From positions 206,914 through 270,913 of the forward strand of contig CAJJDN010000018.1 of NCBI GenBank assembly GCA_905182985.1: a DNA stretch of 64,000 nt, read 5' to 3'. A model generated the notes under the pieces. It worked only from the letters and a program-made list of their open reading frames with translations, was not told where the DNA came from and did not search any database. The stretch comes from Paramecium sonneborni. Lineage: Eukaryota > Ciliophora > Oligohymenophorea > Peniculida > Parameciidae. The translations under genes and the position numbers were made by a program. Position 1 is the stretch's first letter. Every line of letters starts with the position of its first letter. Shown here piece after piece: positions 11,945-24,483 of this stretch.

Positions 11945-14934
11945 TCAAGGTCTTCGATAAGCTTTTTTCGAACTTTCTGTAAAGGATAATTTCATTTTAC
12001 TTAATTTTTCTTTTTACTGTTGTATTTCTTATCTTAAATCCCCAATTGTTTTATCTGTACTATCTATCTGTTAAATTTTCTTACTTGGGGTCTTAATTCC
12101 AGTGCTGATAATAGGACTACAATAATTTAATTGTTTATTTGCTAAATAATATATATAGATGATACTTGTTAAGTTAGGTTATTGTTTAAAAGGAGATTTG
12201 TTAGTTACACTTAATGGAGATTTTTATTATTAAGGTAATTAAATAATATTTTCTAATTGATTTATTTATTGCTGATAATCTGATTAAATTTATTCCATTT
12301 ATTTATCTTGTCTTTATTTTAGGTCTAAATATCTTTATTCAAAATATTATCTTTCTCTATTCATTGTATATTCTGAAAACTATTATTATGATAATCTAAA
12401 TTGATTATAAATATTTACAATTCCTCTTATTATTCTTTAATTAGTGTATTTAGATTAAATAACTCTAAATCAAAATTTTATTTAAGTTCTATTTATAATT
12501 ATTCTTATAATGATAGTTATCTCTAACATTCTTCATTCTCTTAATTTAACACTTTAATTTGATTTTATAATTCGAAATCATTCGTTTTTTACATAACAAG
12601 TTACTCAATTTATTATTATTTCTATCTTAATTTAATCTGAGCTTCTTCTTAAATCAAAAGTTCAGATTATTTAAATTACTTTCTCATATTATCTATTTTT
12701 TATTAAACATCATAATTCATTTATTCAATTTAATACTTTTTCTCTGCTTCAATCATTTTAATTTTATTATCTCTATTAATCAATTGCTATTTATATAAAC
12801 TTTGTAATATTATTTTGCATTCACTTTCTAATTATTTTAATTTACTTAAAAGCATATTTTTCATCTCAAAAATTTGTATATTCATTTATTCTCTTTATCT
12901 AATTAAAACACGATAAATTCTTTATTTGCATGTTTTCTGCTTAAAAAGTACTTCTTCTAATTGTAATTACAATTAGCTTTTTTCATTAATAATTGAATTT
13001 ATTAATGTTTTTGAATCTTCAGAATTGAATCTTTCTCGAGTCTATAAATCATTATATTCTTATTTTGCTATTATTAATTAATCATTATTTTTTTCCAAAT
13101 CTTGAGCTAATTATTAATTTTAAATTTATAAAAACTCTAATTACTTATTACTTTCAATTTAATCTTTTTATAATTCAATTATAATCCTATTTTATTCATC
13201 TAACCTTTATTTGAATTCATTTTTTTATTTTCTATTCTCCAATTATTATTCTTATAATAGTTTTTATATTTTGTTATTTTCATCATTAAAATTATCCTAT
13301 TATAACATCAACTTTTATTCTTTTTGTTATATTTCTAAGACATGTTATTAATTGATTTTTAGTAGCTCATCTTAAGTTTTTCTATAATCATCCTTTAAAT
13401 TCTTTAATTTCATTTCAATTTTTTAGCCTAATCTTTAATATGAAAAACCTCCTTAAGTTTCTATTTCTAATCCATCAGAAATTAATTATAATAATTTTTA
13501 ATATTACTACTTTTCTTTTTCAATTTCATTGAATTAGTATTAATTTGTCTTTAGTGTATTTAAAGTTTATTCAGAAAAATTCTTAATATCATCAAGTTCT
13601 GTTAATAAATTCTTTAGTTTTGAATCTTTTTTTGATACATCTAGGTCTAATTCTCTATTTAAATTCTCAAGTTCTTCTGAATGTGAATTTAATTATTAAA
13701 TTTCTTCAGACTATTATTAAACTTATTACTAAAAGTATTAACATTATCTTTATAAACTATCAAATTCTAAACTATATTAGTAGAGTTTATCTTTGAATTA
13801 TTTTAATTCTTTGTTTAAATCTTATATAATCTTATCTTTATTTATCAGTATAAATTCAAATTAAGTTTTTAAATTGTCTTCTAAACTTTATTTTTCTTTC
13901 ATATATTGAATTTCTATTTGCTAAAATTATGTTTTATATTATTATTCTAGTTACTTAGTAGATTATTTATGATTTAATTATAATTAATTTAATTAATTTT
14001 CAGATTCCTTGATTAATTCTTAAAATTCTTCTAATTGTTATTATTAATGTAGTTGAATATTTTCAGCTTAATTTAATTTATTTTTTAAATCATTTATTTT
14101 ATTATTGTTTTTTTCTTTAATTTGATCTAATTGGTCCTTAGATTTTTATTAATCTTAAATTTTTTTACTTTTAAGTTTTTCATTTTCATTTTTTAACAAT
14201 TCAAGTTCTTAATCTAATTCAACATTCAAATCAATTTATTATTTTTATTATTTTTTCAATTCTGAAAGTTCTTTAAGAACTTTTTCAAATTCAATTTTGA
14301 AATCTCTATTTTATCTATCTAATTATTGATTTAATAAATTTAGAGATTCATTTTTTTATCTATATTCATTTTGATCTGAAGACAAGGTTTAATTTTTTTA
14401 ATCAATAAGTAAAAGATTTTCTTTAATCCTAAGATTTTCATTTTATAATTATAGTTCTTTGTTTTACATGTCTTTAATTTATTTATTGAGTTTATCAATA
14501 GATAATTGATATTTCTAATTTAATCATAAAAAATGGATACTTAAAATTATGTTTATTGAACTTCAAGTAAATCTTGAAGATTTTAGATTTCTCTAATTTG
14601 TTATAATTAAAATTCTCTTTGTTTAGAATCAAAATCTTATAAAAGTCTTTATTCTCTTTCTAAAAATTCTCTTCTAATTTAATCATTAAGAGCTTATTCA
14701 GATCTAAGGATTGCTTATAAATGATGTATTTCATCTGTAAATTATTTAGAGAAGGCCTCAAGTGTGATTTCTTTGATTCTACTAAAGATAATATTTTTGG
14801 AATCCCTGTTTGATTCAATTGTAGAGTCATGTAAAATTTTGGTAGAAATATCGATTAAACATTCTAAAGATAAACGTTAATTTAATACATTCCAATTATG
14901 ATTGGCTACTAAAGAGCTTGGATGATGTAATCAT
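11945..14934 (-). CDS. long coiled-coil protein (about 970 residues)
   Basis: The start M-I-T-S-S-K-L-F is joined by a 25-nt intron (GTATTAAATTAACG...TTTAG) to a long frame rich in Glu, Gln, Lys, Leu and Asn with near-continuous heptads, predicting an extended coiled coil. A 24-nt intron near 12170 leads to a Ser/Pro-containing C-terminus with the words S-P-I-I-S-T-G-I-K-T-P, a possible phosphorylated tail, ending Y-R-R-P and TGA 11947-11945. There is no membrane segment. Such proteins in ciliates are often basal-body, cortical or Golgi scaffolds; that is inference from architecture only. Confidence 0.75.
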
Positions 14935-15000
14935 CTTTAACGTATACAAAAAATATATATATTAATCTGTTATATTGAATAAATAATAAAAAATAAGATT

Positions 15001-15969
15001 ATGAAATCTCCTACTTATATATTAAAGAATGCTTATTAAGAACATTTAGTTGAATAATAATATATCAAACATGTTTCAAAGATATAAAATATTACAGCTA
15101 AAAATGTCTAAGTTAATTAGAGTGAGTAAGAGTAAATGAACAAAGTATGAGTATTTTATTAAAATATAACTTTTTAGATAAAATATTATAGATAATAGAA
15201 GGAGAGGACTCGTAAATTTATGGAACAACAAACAAAAATATTTAGATAGTAATCAGACAATGTATTAGCGAAAAAAATAATATCAGAAGATTCTAAGACT
15301 AGAAAAGTCCATGAAGCAAAAAGTGTAAAATCATTAATTGCAACAGCTTAAAAATAATAATCATATGAAATAGGTTTAGAAAATATAAGATTGGGTAAAA
15401 GAATATTACATTTACCATCTGTAATAAAGAAAAAGGAATTTGATAAATCTTATGCAAAACATGAATAAAATATGATGTATGCTAGTAGAATGAGAAATTA
15501 AAATAAATCAAAGACTCCATCTAATAAATTAATAAAAGATTGTGGTCCAATATTTACAGAGATACCAATAACATTCAAATTAGTAGTATTTAATAAAGAA
15601 GTAATAAATAATAAAGATTAATGTATAGTTACAAAATAAGGATTAAAAAACAGAATGTTTGTATTGTGTTGAGGTTTATTTAAAAGAATAATTATTGCAA
15701 AGAACAGGTAATAAGAAATGATTATAATAAATTTAGATTCTGTGGCATTTGAATAATTTTAATAATTAAGTTTTAAAGTACCAATGAATGAATAATAATA
15801 TGAAGGATATTAGAATGATCCTTTAATTTTAAAGATTTGGAAGATAAAGAATAATAGTGAATTATATATGGGATAAATATTTGTAGGATTTAATGATTAA
15901 TTGAGTGAGAAAGATTTAATGAAGAGAGTAAATGATAGAGAAATTTGGAATGGTTTTATTTAATTATGA
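15001..15969 (+). CDS. possible CFAP97/hemingway-like ciliary protein
   Basis: About 301 residues after a 33-nt intron (about 15149) and a 30-nt intron around 15655 ending AAG, which removes an in-frame TGA. The middle contains E-N-I-R-L-G-K-R-I-L, a spacer and H-E-Q-N-M-M-Y-A-S-R-M-R-N. This resembles the KIAA1430/CFAP97 motif (E-N-x-x-L-x-x-R-I ... followed by a second basic helix) found in axoneme-associated proteins. The C-terminal third is a beta-rich domain ending W-N-G-F-I-Q-L. It starts 67 bp from the divergent start of the long coiled-coil gene. The family call rests on one short motif and is tentative. Confidence 0.55.
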
Positions 15970-16017
15970 AATTTATGAAGAATTTGATTTTTAATTAAAT
16001 ATTAATTTATATATAAA

Positions 16018-18221
16018 ATGCTTCAAATATAGCACTAAATACCACCAGAAATAAATAGAATAAGATAATTGGTAATAAGATAAAATAAATATTAGATATG
16101 TAGAGCAGGTGATGATGGAGCAGATACATTTAAGAAGGATTTATAAAAGATAGTAGATGTTTTAGGGGAATATTATTAATAAAATAAATAGGAAGTCAAA
16201 GATGCAATGATATAATCATTTATTTAATGTGCAAAATTGTTACCACTTAAATCTGGGATATATGCTACCATACTTGCACTTTTATCTACTAAATAAGTAA
16301 TTATTAATGAAGTCAATATTTTAATTAGACTACATAATCCTTGACTGACTCAATTATAATAGGTTTGCTTGAACATCTTCCTTAAATAGCCTAAGAAGAA
16401 ACACCTATATTAGGATAAACTATACTAAAGTTTCTAAGTGAATTAATGAATGTTGGTTTAATCAGTACTGTGAGTTTTGTAGAATGTTTATATGATTTAG
16501 AAGGAGGTGCTGAAAATGAATAATCACCATTCTATTTATAAATATTATTAACTACACTTCCTCATGCTATGATTAAAGCTATGGAAAAGAATCAAATTGA
16601 ATTCAAAAATATTATTTAGAATGTTGAAGTTTTAATGACTAAAAGAAAAACTGAAGATAGATTATATCATCTTTGGTAATCTATAAGAAACTTCTTAAAT
16701 AATTAAGAAAAAGATGCTCATACATAAATATTTTAATAATTTTTAAAATCTTCATATCCAAGACCATATTTATTATTTCCAGATGAAATGACATAGGTTA
16801 GATAATAAAGAAAAGGTTTTAAGATTCCTATTGTAAAAAGAACATAAATTTGGAGACCTTAATAAATATTAGTTTTGAATGATGAATTAAGATCTCAAAA
16901 TAATAATAAAACTGATGTTTAAATTGAAATTACTAGATAATGGATCTATGAAACAATCGAATTATTTAAGACTAATAGATAATAAATCATATTCCAATTT
17001 TAATTGTACTAAAGTTGTATCAAAATGTCTCCTTCTTAAGAGTATTTTATATTATTATGAATAGAGCCTAATTTAAGTAAACATTAATATTTACTCTATT
17101 AAATATGGCCATTGAAGTTATACCAAGAAAAGATTAATTATCCACTGCTTTTTATAGTGGACTCCTTACTCATTTAAGTTAAAGAAATTCAGATAGTATG
17201 AAAGAATGGAATGAAACTATTGAATAGTTTGTTGATTAAATACCATAGAATAATATCTTGATTGTTGAATAATTAAGTGATTGCTTATCACATTATTTCT
17301 GTAATTCAAATTTTAAATTAAATTGGGATAAATACTTTGGAAAATTTAATTCAGATGAAACAGATAGTTTTAATAATTATCTAGTCATTATGATTTTTAG
17401 AAAATTATTCCTATTAGTCAACATTGAAAAAATCACAGATCTAGTCCCTAAAAATATTATTGATTGGTATAATTCATTATAAGATATCACTAAACCTTTG
17501 GATTTTGAATAGAATTGTTTAGCAGAAAAAATTAATTTATATCTTTCATAAAAACTTAATGGAATGGAAATGTTAGAATAATTAAAATAATTCAATAATT
17601 ACACTCCAGATATTATTATCTAAACATTTTTAGAATGTTTATTATAAATTATATCTAGATCTATTACTCATTTAAATGTCTTAAGTAAAAGATACCTATC
17701 TTTCCTCTTATAACCAAATATAGTCAAACCTGAAAAATTAGGATAAATTATGTTAAATACAATATTTAGAATGTGGAATCATTCAATATTTCATCTAAAG
17801 GTTTATTTAAAAGAATTTTTGAATTTGGAAGTATTTAGTAATTTACAAATAATCAATTGGTTGGGTGAAATTATTAAATAGAAATCAGATGTAATTCTAT
17901 ATAAATATAAAGCCATTTAAAATCTATAATGTTTTAATTGCAATCAATGATGTATTCAGAAAGTAGACAAAGCTAGATTAAGTTCAAGATTACACCTATG
18001 AGAATGTTAGAGATATTAATAACTTATTGAATAACATGATTGATTAAGAACAAGGTTAATATTTTATTAGAATATTTTTAGATATCATAATATAATCTAG
18101 TTTAGAGAATATCTAATTATAAATATTGATTGCATTTAAGTCAACAAATTAGGTTCAATCAGAAAAATTATTAAAAGAAATAAAATCAACTAATATAAAA
18201 TAAATTATTATGTCCTTTTGA
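16018..18221 (+). CDS. nuclear cap-binding protein subunit 1 (CBP80)
   Basis: About 708 residues, close to the usual 750-800. Near the N-terminus is R-A-G-D-D-G-A-D-T-F followed by the first MIF4G-type helices (I-Y-A-T-I-L-A-L-L-S-T-K). Later come D-R-L-Y-H-L-W-Q-S-I-R-N-F, matching the CBP80 D-R-L-x-x-L-W region, then R-P-Y-L-L-F-P and I-W-R-P-Q. The C-terminal part keeps K-I-Y-N-V-L-I-A-I-N-D-V-F. CBP80 with CBP20 binds the m7G cap of nuclear transcripts and links capping to splicing and export. Introns are about 32 nt (16309), 23 nt (17042) and 22 nt (near 17891, ending AAG); the last one is what restores the conserved C-terminal frame. The start is 48 bp after the preceding gene. Confidence 0.85.
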
Positions 18222-18403
18222 GTTTATAATACATTTTATAATAGATAATATATAAATAAATCTTATTTGTATCTTTTCATATGTTATATTAATAACTTGA
18301 TTTATAATGTAACAATAACAGCAGAGAAATATATTAATAATAATTATACCCACATACTTTATGAAGAAATATATTAATTATGATTATATCAATATACTCT
18401 ATT

Positions 18404-18968
18404 ATGATGAATAATACACCTCAAAACTGACAAGAAAATACTTCTCTTATTTCAGAAAATATACAAGCTATAAAGAAGAATATTATATTATTGGCTTTAA
18501 AAAAATCGATCAAAAAATATAGTTGTTTAATTCAATAGATTTTACATACCTTTTTAACATTTAAAAGAATATAAATTCGAAAATTATAATATTATTTAGA
18601 TCTCTAAATTCTAGGATTAATTTATTTTGAATAATAATTATAAGTAATCTTTTGAAATTTTAATTAGTTTTTAATATTCAATAACTTTAAAAATAGAACT
18701 TTTATTAAAATATGATGACAATTTATTTTAGAAAAGAGATTTATTTTGAATAAAGAATATGTAAAGAAATGAAATGAGAAATGGTAAACTGATATGTTAA
18801 TTTATTAAGTATAATTTTAAACTACAATAGAAATAAATATAGATAAATAATCAAAGTCTTTTAATATAGATCTAGATGATTTTCTATATTCATTTTAAAA
18901 TGAAATATTTTTATAATAATGAATTTTTTAAATTAGCCTTAGTTATTCTTAATTATATTTTTAAATGA
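18404..18968 (+). pseudogene. interrupted ORF, possibly a decayed gene
   Basis: From ATG 18404 two overlapping frames each read plausible helical protein (for example E-N-I-Q-A-I-K-K-N-I-I-L-L-A-L-K-K in one, and Y-K-Q-S-F-E-I-L-I-S-F-Q-Y in the other), but in-frame TGA codons at about 18428 and 18753 break them and no GT...AG pair of normal size rescues either. The last frame ends at TGA 18966-18968, 12 bp from the convergent stop of the membrane-protein gene. It may be a pseudogene or a gene with an intron pattern I could not solve. Confidence 0.3.
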
Positions 18969-18980
18969 TATTATTATATT

Positions 18981-20862
18981 TCATTCATGTATTAAATGAC
19001 TCTATTCACTTGATCCTCTCTAATTCCCATTATTTTATTCATTATTTTATTCATTATTTTATTATTATTGTAATTGAGGATTACTTGATTCATTACCTTA
19101 TGGTTGCTAACTTTATTAAATCCCTGGTGATTGTCCTTAACCTTAATTATTTTCATTACTCACTGGTAAAACTTAACAGTTTTTTCTACACCATCTTAAT
19201 CCTTCTTAACAGTTTTTTCTACACCATCTTAATCCTTGTTAACAGCTTTTAATAATAATACTAAATCCTTCTTAATAGAGTTTGAATAAGAGAAAAACTA
19301 TTAAAATTGCTTAAATTAATATGGTAATTATTTTTAATGTATACAATATTTCTGAATCACTGAGTTAATTAAAATCATAAAAATTAGAAGCTAATTCTGT
19401 TACTATACATTATGAAGTGACAAAGGTTTAAAAACTTTATTTACTATTTTTAAACTAATGCATTTCTATTGAAATAAAAGCTATAATCAAAACATGAGAC
19501 GCTATTTTTAAAATTCTGAAAATCAGTATAAGTAATAAATCAAAATGAATAAGCCCAAAACAACAAAACTTTCTTTTTTATTTATATTTTAGTTTAGTCA
19601 AATGAGTAAACAATTATTTAAATAGTAGCAATGATATTGGAATGATTAATAAATCTACTAAATATCTTTCATTTTTAATATTTTAGAGATCTTACTTTTC
19701 TAAAAAGTTTTCATAATTTGATTCATATTAACAACTATCCTTTATTTAAGTATAAGCTTTAGTTTATAGTGTCCAAACTACTGAGCTATTGACTTTAAAA
19801 TATTTTAATTAGCGATTCAAAGCAATTAAATTGTTTGCCAAATAGAATTGATCTTCATTAATATTATAAACAACTTTAAATTAAGTATCGTTATCTAAAC
19901 AAGGTTTTCTACGAATCTTCATTAAAAAGTAATCTGATCGATTAGGAGAGATATTATTTAATGAATTTTATTTACAGACTTATGAAGTTTCTGTCATTTA
20001 AATTTGAGATATAGGCATTAAAGTTTAATTCTTAATATAATAAAAATAAAGTCCATTTGATACTTTAAAGATTTTATCATATTAAGAATTTTATTATTAA
20101 TTAAACTATTGAGTAAAACCGATTTATGAGATAGGGCAATCTACATTTTTTGGCAAACAATAAGTAAATGAACCAGATCCACATATTGTTTTTTCTTATT
20201 CTTGGCAATAAGAAAAATTATATCTTAATGATACACCCTATCTTCTTTTAGAACATAAAATAAATGCTAAATTAATCAAACCAAATACGTTTAGAAAAAC
20301 TGTTATCATTTAATTTATTTAATTTTTTTTCTTTTATTTCATACAAGGGCTTGCATCCTCTATTCAATAAAGTTTCATTACACATATAATTAAAAAGAGT
20401 TTAATTATTTTTTTCTTTTAGTATTTTACTACAATCGCAACCAAAATTAGTACCTGGCCAATTATATTCAAATAAATTTTCATACTAAATTTAATTAATA
20501 TAATATACTTCTTTAGGACATTAACTACTATTATCTATGGAAATGATATCTTCAATAATTGCATTATTTTGATTATCTATAAATTAATTATATAGATCTT
20601 CGTTTGGATATTATTATGAGTAAATCCAAAATATATAAAAGCCAAACAGAAAAATAATATTTACATATCCTAAAAATAAAATCCACCAAGTCGAACGTTT
20701 ATCTGAATTTTTTTTTTTTTAATTTTAATTTACTACATTACTAATAAAGAAAAATTATCGAGCTATTCTTAAATCAGTTTATGATTTAGCTTTTAAAGAT
20801 TATTTTTCTATTTTATTAATTAAATTATCGTCTGCTAATTTTGTGTCGACTCTGTATTTCAT
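18981..20862 (-). CDS. Cys-rich Paramecium-type multi-pass membrane protein
   Basis: About 606 residues with an N-terminal hydrophobic helix (Y-V-N-I-I-F-L-F-G-F-Y-I-F-W), an extracellular cysteine-rich loop (N-W-P-G-T-N-F-G-C-D-C, then F-I-L-C, C-G-S-G, C-L-P, D-C-P-I), several C-terminal transmembrane helices (L-V-D-L-L-I-I-P-I-S-L-L-L-F and others), and a cytosolic tail. The tail has two copies of C-x-x-G-L-R-W-C-R-K-N followed by Gln/Asn-Glu repeats (N-N-E-Q). The W-P-G...C-D-C / C-L-P...D-C-P-I pattern recalls a Paramecium protein group of unknown function. Introns: about 39 nt, including a run of 13 A, near 20710, and 22 nt near 20280. The N-terminal start is the first in-frame ATG. Confidence 0.75.
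19173..19238 (-). repeat. 33-bp in-frame tandem duplication
   Basis: Two adjacent 33-bp copies differ at one base and encode an 11-residue unit C-Q-x-G-L-R-W-C-R-K-N in the cytosolic tail of the membrane protein. A third, partial copy supplies the following C-Q. The unit length is a multiple of three, so the frame is preserved. Confidence 0.9.
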
Positions 20863-21327
20863 TTAATAATTATTCTATCTTTATTTTAAATTTCTGATAA
20901 CTGTATCAAGAAATCGTAGGGTGGATTAGCTCATATATAAAAATGTAAAAAAATTATTAAATAAATGAAAGAAAAAAAAAATATATTATATTCTAATTCA
21001 AATATATGTAACTATTTCAAAATAACTCTTAAGATTATTTGAAAAATCTACATAAATGGAAAAATTACACTTCTTTAATATCCATATGTTGAAAAGAAAC
21101 TAAGTTATTTTTAATAATTAAAATAATATTACTTGAGACTTTTTATATATTAAATTATTGTTAGGAAGACTTTAAAATGATTAGAACAAATAATTATGTG
21201 ATGCATGAACTTAATATAAAATTTTCATAAAATTATTTATATAAAAAAGAAATATATCTAAATCAAATATCATTAAAGAGATGAAATTGATTTTCATATG
21301 TACCATTTGAAATCTATAATAATACTT
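20863..21327. other. AT-rich intergenic stretch
   Basis: About 460 bp with no supported gene. It lies between the 5' end of the membrane-protein gene and the 3' end of the next minus-strand gene. Confidence 0.45.
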
Positions 21328-21744
21328 TCAAAATTTTAAATGATTATCAATTCTAAATCTTACAGATTTTTCAGTTTTAAAAAAAGAATTGTTCCTTTGT
21401 TTTTTTAAAGCTGATTTAGGGCGTGCTCTTTATACTTCTGATTTATATCTATGTGAGATTCTACATTTTGGTATCTATAACTATTTTTTCCTTTAATCCA
21501 TTAAAGTATTTGGTATTCTAATGTTAATTGCGCTTTTAAAGTATTTTATCTCCTTTGGGGATTCTGGAGGTTCTTTTGGCTAAATTTTGAGAGGAATTTA
21601 TCTCACAGATCTTACATTGATATGATCAGTTAATAAATTGTTGTGATTTGGCATCATCTAATATTCTACAACTTTAGAGGTTAAACTTATCTCATTAATG
21701 CTAATTATGATAAAGATAATACTTAGAGATGAATATGCAATCAT
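21328..21744 (-). CDS. small basic protein, unknown
   Basis: An intronless 138-residue frame. The first 30 residues from M-I-A-Y-S-S-L are hydrophobic, a possible signal anchor, but an internal M-M-P-N start at about residue 35 would give a soluble basic protein. The remainder is Lys/Arg/Pro-rich (P-K-E-P-P-E-S-P-K-E; R-A-R-P-K-S-A-L-K-K), as in disordered nucleic-acid- or microtubule-binding tails. Stop TGA 21330-21328. A divergent gene starts 60 bp away. Confidence 0.6.
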
Positions 21745-21803
21745 CTTCAATCTATTCGATTTAGTCTGAGATTATACTTTAATTCATAAATTAATCATTA
21801 TAT

Positions 21804-22178
21804 ATGTATAGATTTACATGCTTATAAATAAATCACAAACTTACAAAATAGGATTTAATTGATAAATAAAATTATCTTAAAAAGTGGGACAATCAAAGGC
21901 AACTTCTTAAATTCAACCAATTTTATAAATATCAAAATGATCAAAAAGTGCTTTAAGAATGGATTCTTTTTAATTACATGAATTTATTCTTATTATTTTC
22001 AAATTATATAAATTTATAAATAACAATATTATTAAATAATTTATCTAATAAAAATAATGTAATCACAGAAATCACATAATTGTTTTAAAATTTATGTCTA
22101 GAACCTGAAGTGATAATAAAAAAGCAAATTGATGATGATTAAAACTTCAATAAATTTTATTTCATAAGAATAGCTTGA
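21804..22178 (+). CDS. small helical protein, unknown
   Basis: An intronless 124-residue frame, M-Y-R-F-T-C-L-Q to Y-F-I-R-I-A, ending TGA 22176-22178. It is helical with basic and acidic patches (L-K-K-W-D-N-Q-R-Q-L-L; I-I-K-K-Q-I-D-D-D-Q) and one moderately hydrophobic stretch (M-N-L-F-L-L-F-S-N-Y-I) that is too short and polar to be sure it spans a membrane. Its last 17 bases overlap the 3' end of the convergent ORF. No family is recognised. Confidence 0.6.
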
Positions 22179-22476
22179 ATGTAGATTAAAATTAACTTAA
22201 GATTAACCAATTTCTATTTAAAATATGATAAAACAAGGGAATTTGCCCAAAATTTAAAAACACATTTTGCTCTTCATGTAATATAAGAATCAAAATTACC
22301 CATTGTAGATTCATAATTAAAAAATAGGTCAAAAATACAATAATTTTGTAAATAGATTTGACTGTCCTTTTTATGAGATTGCTATCTCTATCAGAATTAG
22401 GAATTTGAGATTTTAGCTTATTTCTTGATAAATTCCTATATTTGCAATTCTTGTGAGTATTTTTCTTTGAATCCAT
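22162..22476 (-). CDS. small putative membrane protein
   Basis: An intronless 104-residue frame starting M-D-S-K-K-N-T-H with a basic N-terminus and a central hydrophobic helix (I-I-V-F-L-T-Y-F-L-I-M-N-L-Q-W-V-I-L-I-L). It overlaps the 3' end of the convergent gene by 17 bp, so one of the two ends may be misjudged. Confidence 0.4.
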
Positions 22477-22960
22477 GATAATAACTAATAGTTATTAATT
22501 TATTTTATTAAGAAACTAAACTATGGTTTGAAAAATGTTTGATACACATAGAAAATCTGATCTTAAAATTTTCTATATTTTTTTGGAAATGCATTTTTCG
22601 TAATATAAACAATTTTTAATATTTTTTAACTAATATAAATCATAATACATTTAATCACAATAAATTTAAACAGTATACTTATCGTTGGAATCCTTATTTT
22701 ATCTATTAAATTTGTCAATTTAAGTACGACTGCTAAAGTAAAATTTTAAATTATGATAATTTAAAAGAACAAAATAGATTCGCACTGAATAGAATTCAAA
22801 GAGATTAATGAGAGTTAGAATTTGATAATCAAGTTAATTTATATGAAATAAATAAAAATTAATTAAATTCATTAGTGATACCATTCCATAAAGTAAATAT
22901 CAAAATTTTTGAGTGTTTAAATTTGTAATTTTATACAATAATATAATTAAATAAAAATTA
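22477..22960. other. AT-rich intergenic stretch
   Basis: Nothing supported in about 480 bp. It should contain the divergent promoters of the small membrane-protein ORF and the PB1-domain gene. Confidence 0.45.
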
Positions 22961-24097
22961 ATGAATATTTTGGCTAAATATAAGAGGTTTGAAAAAACTT
23001 TAGAAAACATTGCTACATATAAAGATTTAAGGAAATCAATAAAATAAAGCTTTAAATTTATATTGAAGCATAACTTTACAATATTTTATTATGATGAAGA
23101 TAATGATAAAATTACAATATCAAACTAAGAAGATCTAAATGTTGTTATTCAAGTAATAATTTAAATTTATAATTAGGAAAACGAGAAATTTGAAATTATT
23201 GTTCAAGAAATTGATGATACTTCTGAATTGTCTGATGATTCCTTTTAAAAACTTGATAAAAGTGTTAATGAATCAGTTAATTAATTTAGAAAGTTGAGCA
23301 ATGGTCAAGCTAATAATGATTCTAATAGTCCAAAAATTATATAAAATTAAAAATAATAAGAAATTGAAAAAGAATTGGTAAAAGTTAAAGGTGCAAATAA
23401 TTAAGAAGAAATTTTAGAATAAAAAAGAGAGAGAGTAATAAAAGAAATATAATAAACCATTGAATATATAAGTTCATAAGTACTAAAAATTGAAAATGAT
23501 GATACAGAAAAAAGATTGAATGAAAAAATATAAAATCTTTAGAAACCTTAATTTAATGAATTCTCATTAGCCAAAGAATTAAGTTAGCTTCAACTTATAT
23601 AATAAATTGAAAAGGCTGAAAATAATATGATAAATCTTGACAAAATAGAAAGAGAAGAGTTAAAAAAAAATTATAATACATTAGTAAAATAAGTACAGAA
23701 TATTGCATCAGATAGAATAAAGCAATAAAATGCATTTGTACTTGAAAATAATGATTATGCTAAAACATTATAAAAAATTATGTAAGAGATCAATCAAACA
23801 AAATTGAAAAATTAAAGATAATTGAAATAATTTAATGGATTATTAAATTAATATTAAAAAAAACTAAGTTAAGCAGAAAACAAGAAAACTAATTTAGATA
23901 AAATAGAATATATGAACAAAGAGTAATTGGAAATTTTTTTAGATAATCAAATAAAAGAAGAATTGAAGGCGAAAAAATAAAAATAATTAGAGGATCAAAA
24001 AAAGAAGGAATAATTAGGAAATTTGTAGAATCAAATAAATGAAAAAGAGATTTAAATTTAAAATGATAATATAGAGAATAGTTCTGAGAAGGATTGA
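22961..24097 (+). CDS. PB1-domain protein with long coiled coil
   Basis: About 370 residues with one 24-nt intron (GTAATAATTT...TTAG, near 23155). The first about 80 residues have PB1 features: a leading K-Y-K-R-F-E, a helix, then the acidic OPCA-like motif Y-Y-D-E-D-N-D-K-I-T-I and E-D-L-N-V-V-I, and a last strand E-K-F-E-I-I-V. PB1 domains form front-to-back heterodimers in signalling scaffolds. The rest is an uninterrupted Gln/Lys/Glu coiled coil. There is no catalytic domain. The stop is 42 bp from the convergent stop of the Elongin C gene. Confidence 0.75.
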
Positions 24098-24139
24098 AAG
24101 ATATAACTACATTAATATATAAAATTATGTTAAATATTT

Positions 24140-24430
24140 TCATATTTATAATGCAATTGCAGCTTGTAAAACTGATAAAGCTTTATCTTTTGCTATTTAA
24201 AATTTAGGCAAATTAACTGGAGATTCTAATTACCATCTATTTTTGTAATGAAGGTATTAAAGAACTATTTCAAGTATATCTGCTGTAAAATCTGAAAGAA
24301 TTTGAAATTCTCCTCTAATATCTGCTTTTGAAATCTATTTTTTAAAAACTTCACTTAATCCAGCTATTTCTTTGGCAACAATAAATTCAATTCCATTAGA
24401 TGATAGAATAGTAATATATGCAGATGACAT
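24140..24430 (-). CDS. Elongin C
   Basis: An intronless 96-residue protein, the full length of the family. It opens with Y-I-T-I-L-S-S-N-G-I-E-F-I-V, matching the Elongin C / Skp1-fold start (animal form ...L-I-S-S-D-G-H-E-F-I-V). It continues with G-E-F-Q-I-L, then D-I-L-E-I-V-L-Q-Y-L-H-Y-K (animal V-C-M-Y-F-T-Y-K), and ends P-K-F-Q-I-A-K-D-K-A-L-S-V-L-Q-A-A. Elongin C bridges BC-box receptors to cullin-2/5 ubiquitin ligases and also serves the elongin transcription complex. It lies 54 bp upstream of the kinase gene's 3' end on the same strand. Confidence 0.92.
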
Positions 24431-24483
24431 TTTTATTAATTTATTTAATATAAATAAGAAGAAGAGAGAAAAAAATTTAATTA

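Noticed and set aside
19160..19378. Minus-strand 72-residue ORF with repeats K-D-Q-D-G-V-E-K-T-V
   Set aside because: The 33-bp repeat is open in more than one frame. The larger membrane-protein frame, continuous with its transmembrane helices and Gln/Asn tail, is the real one.
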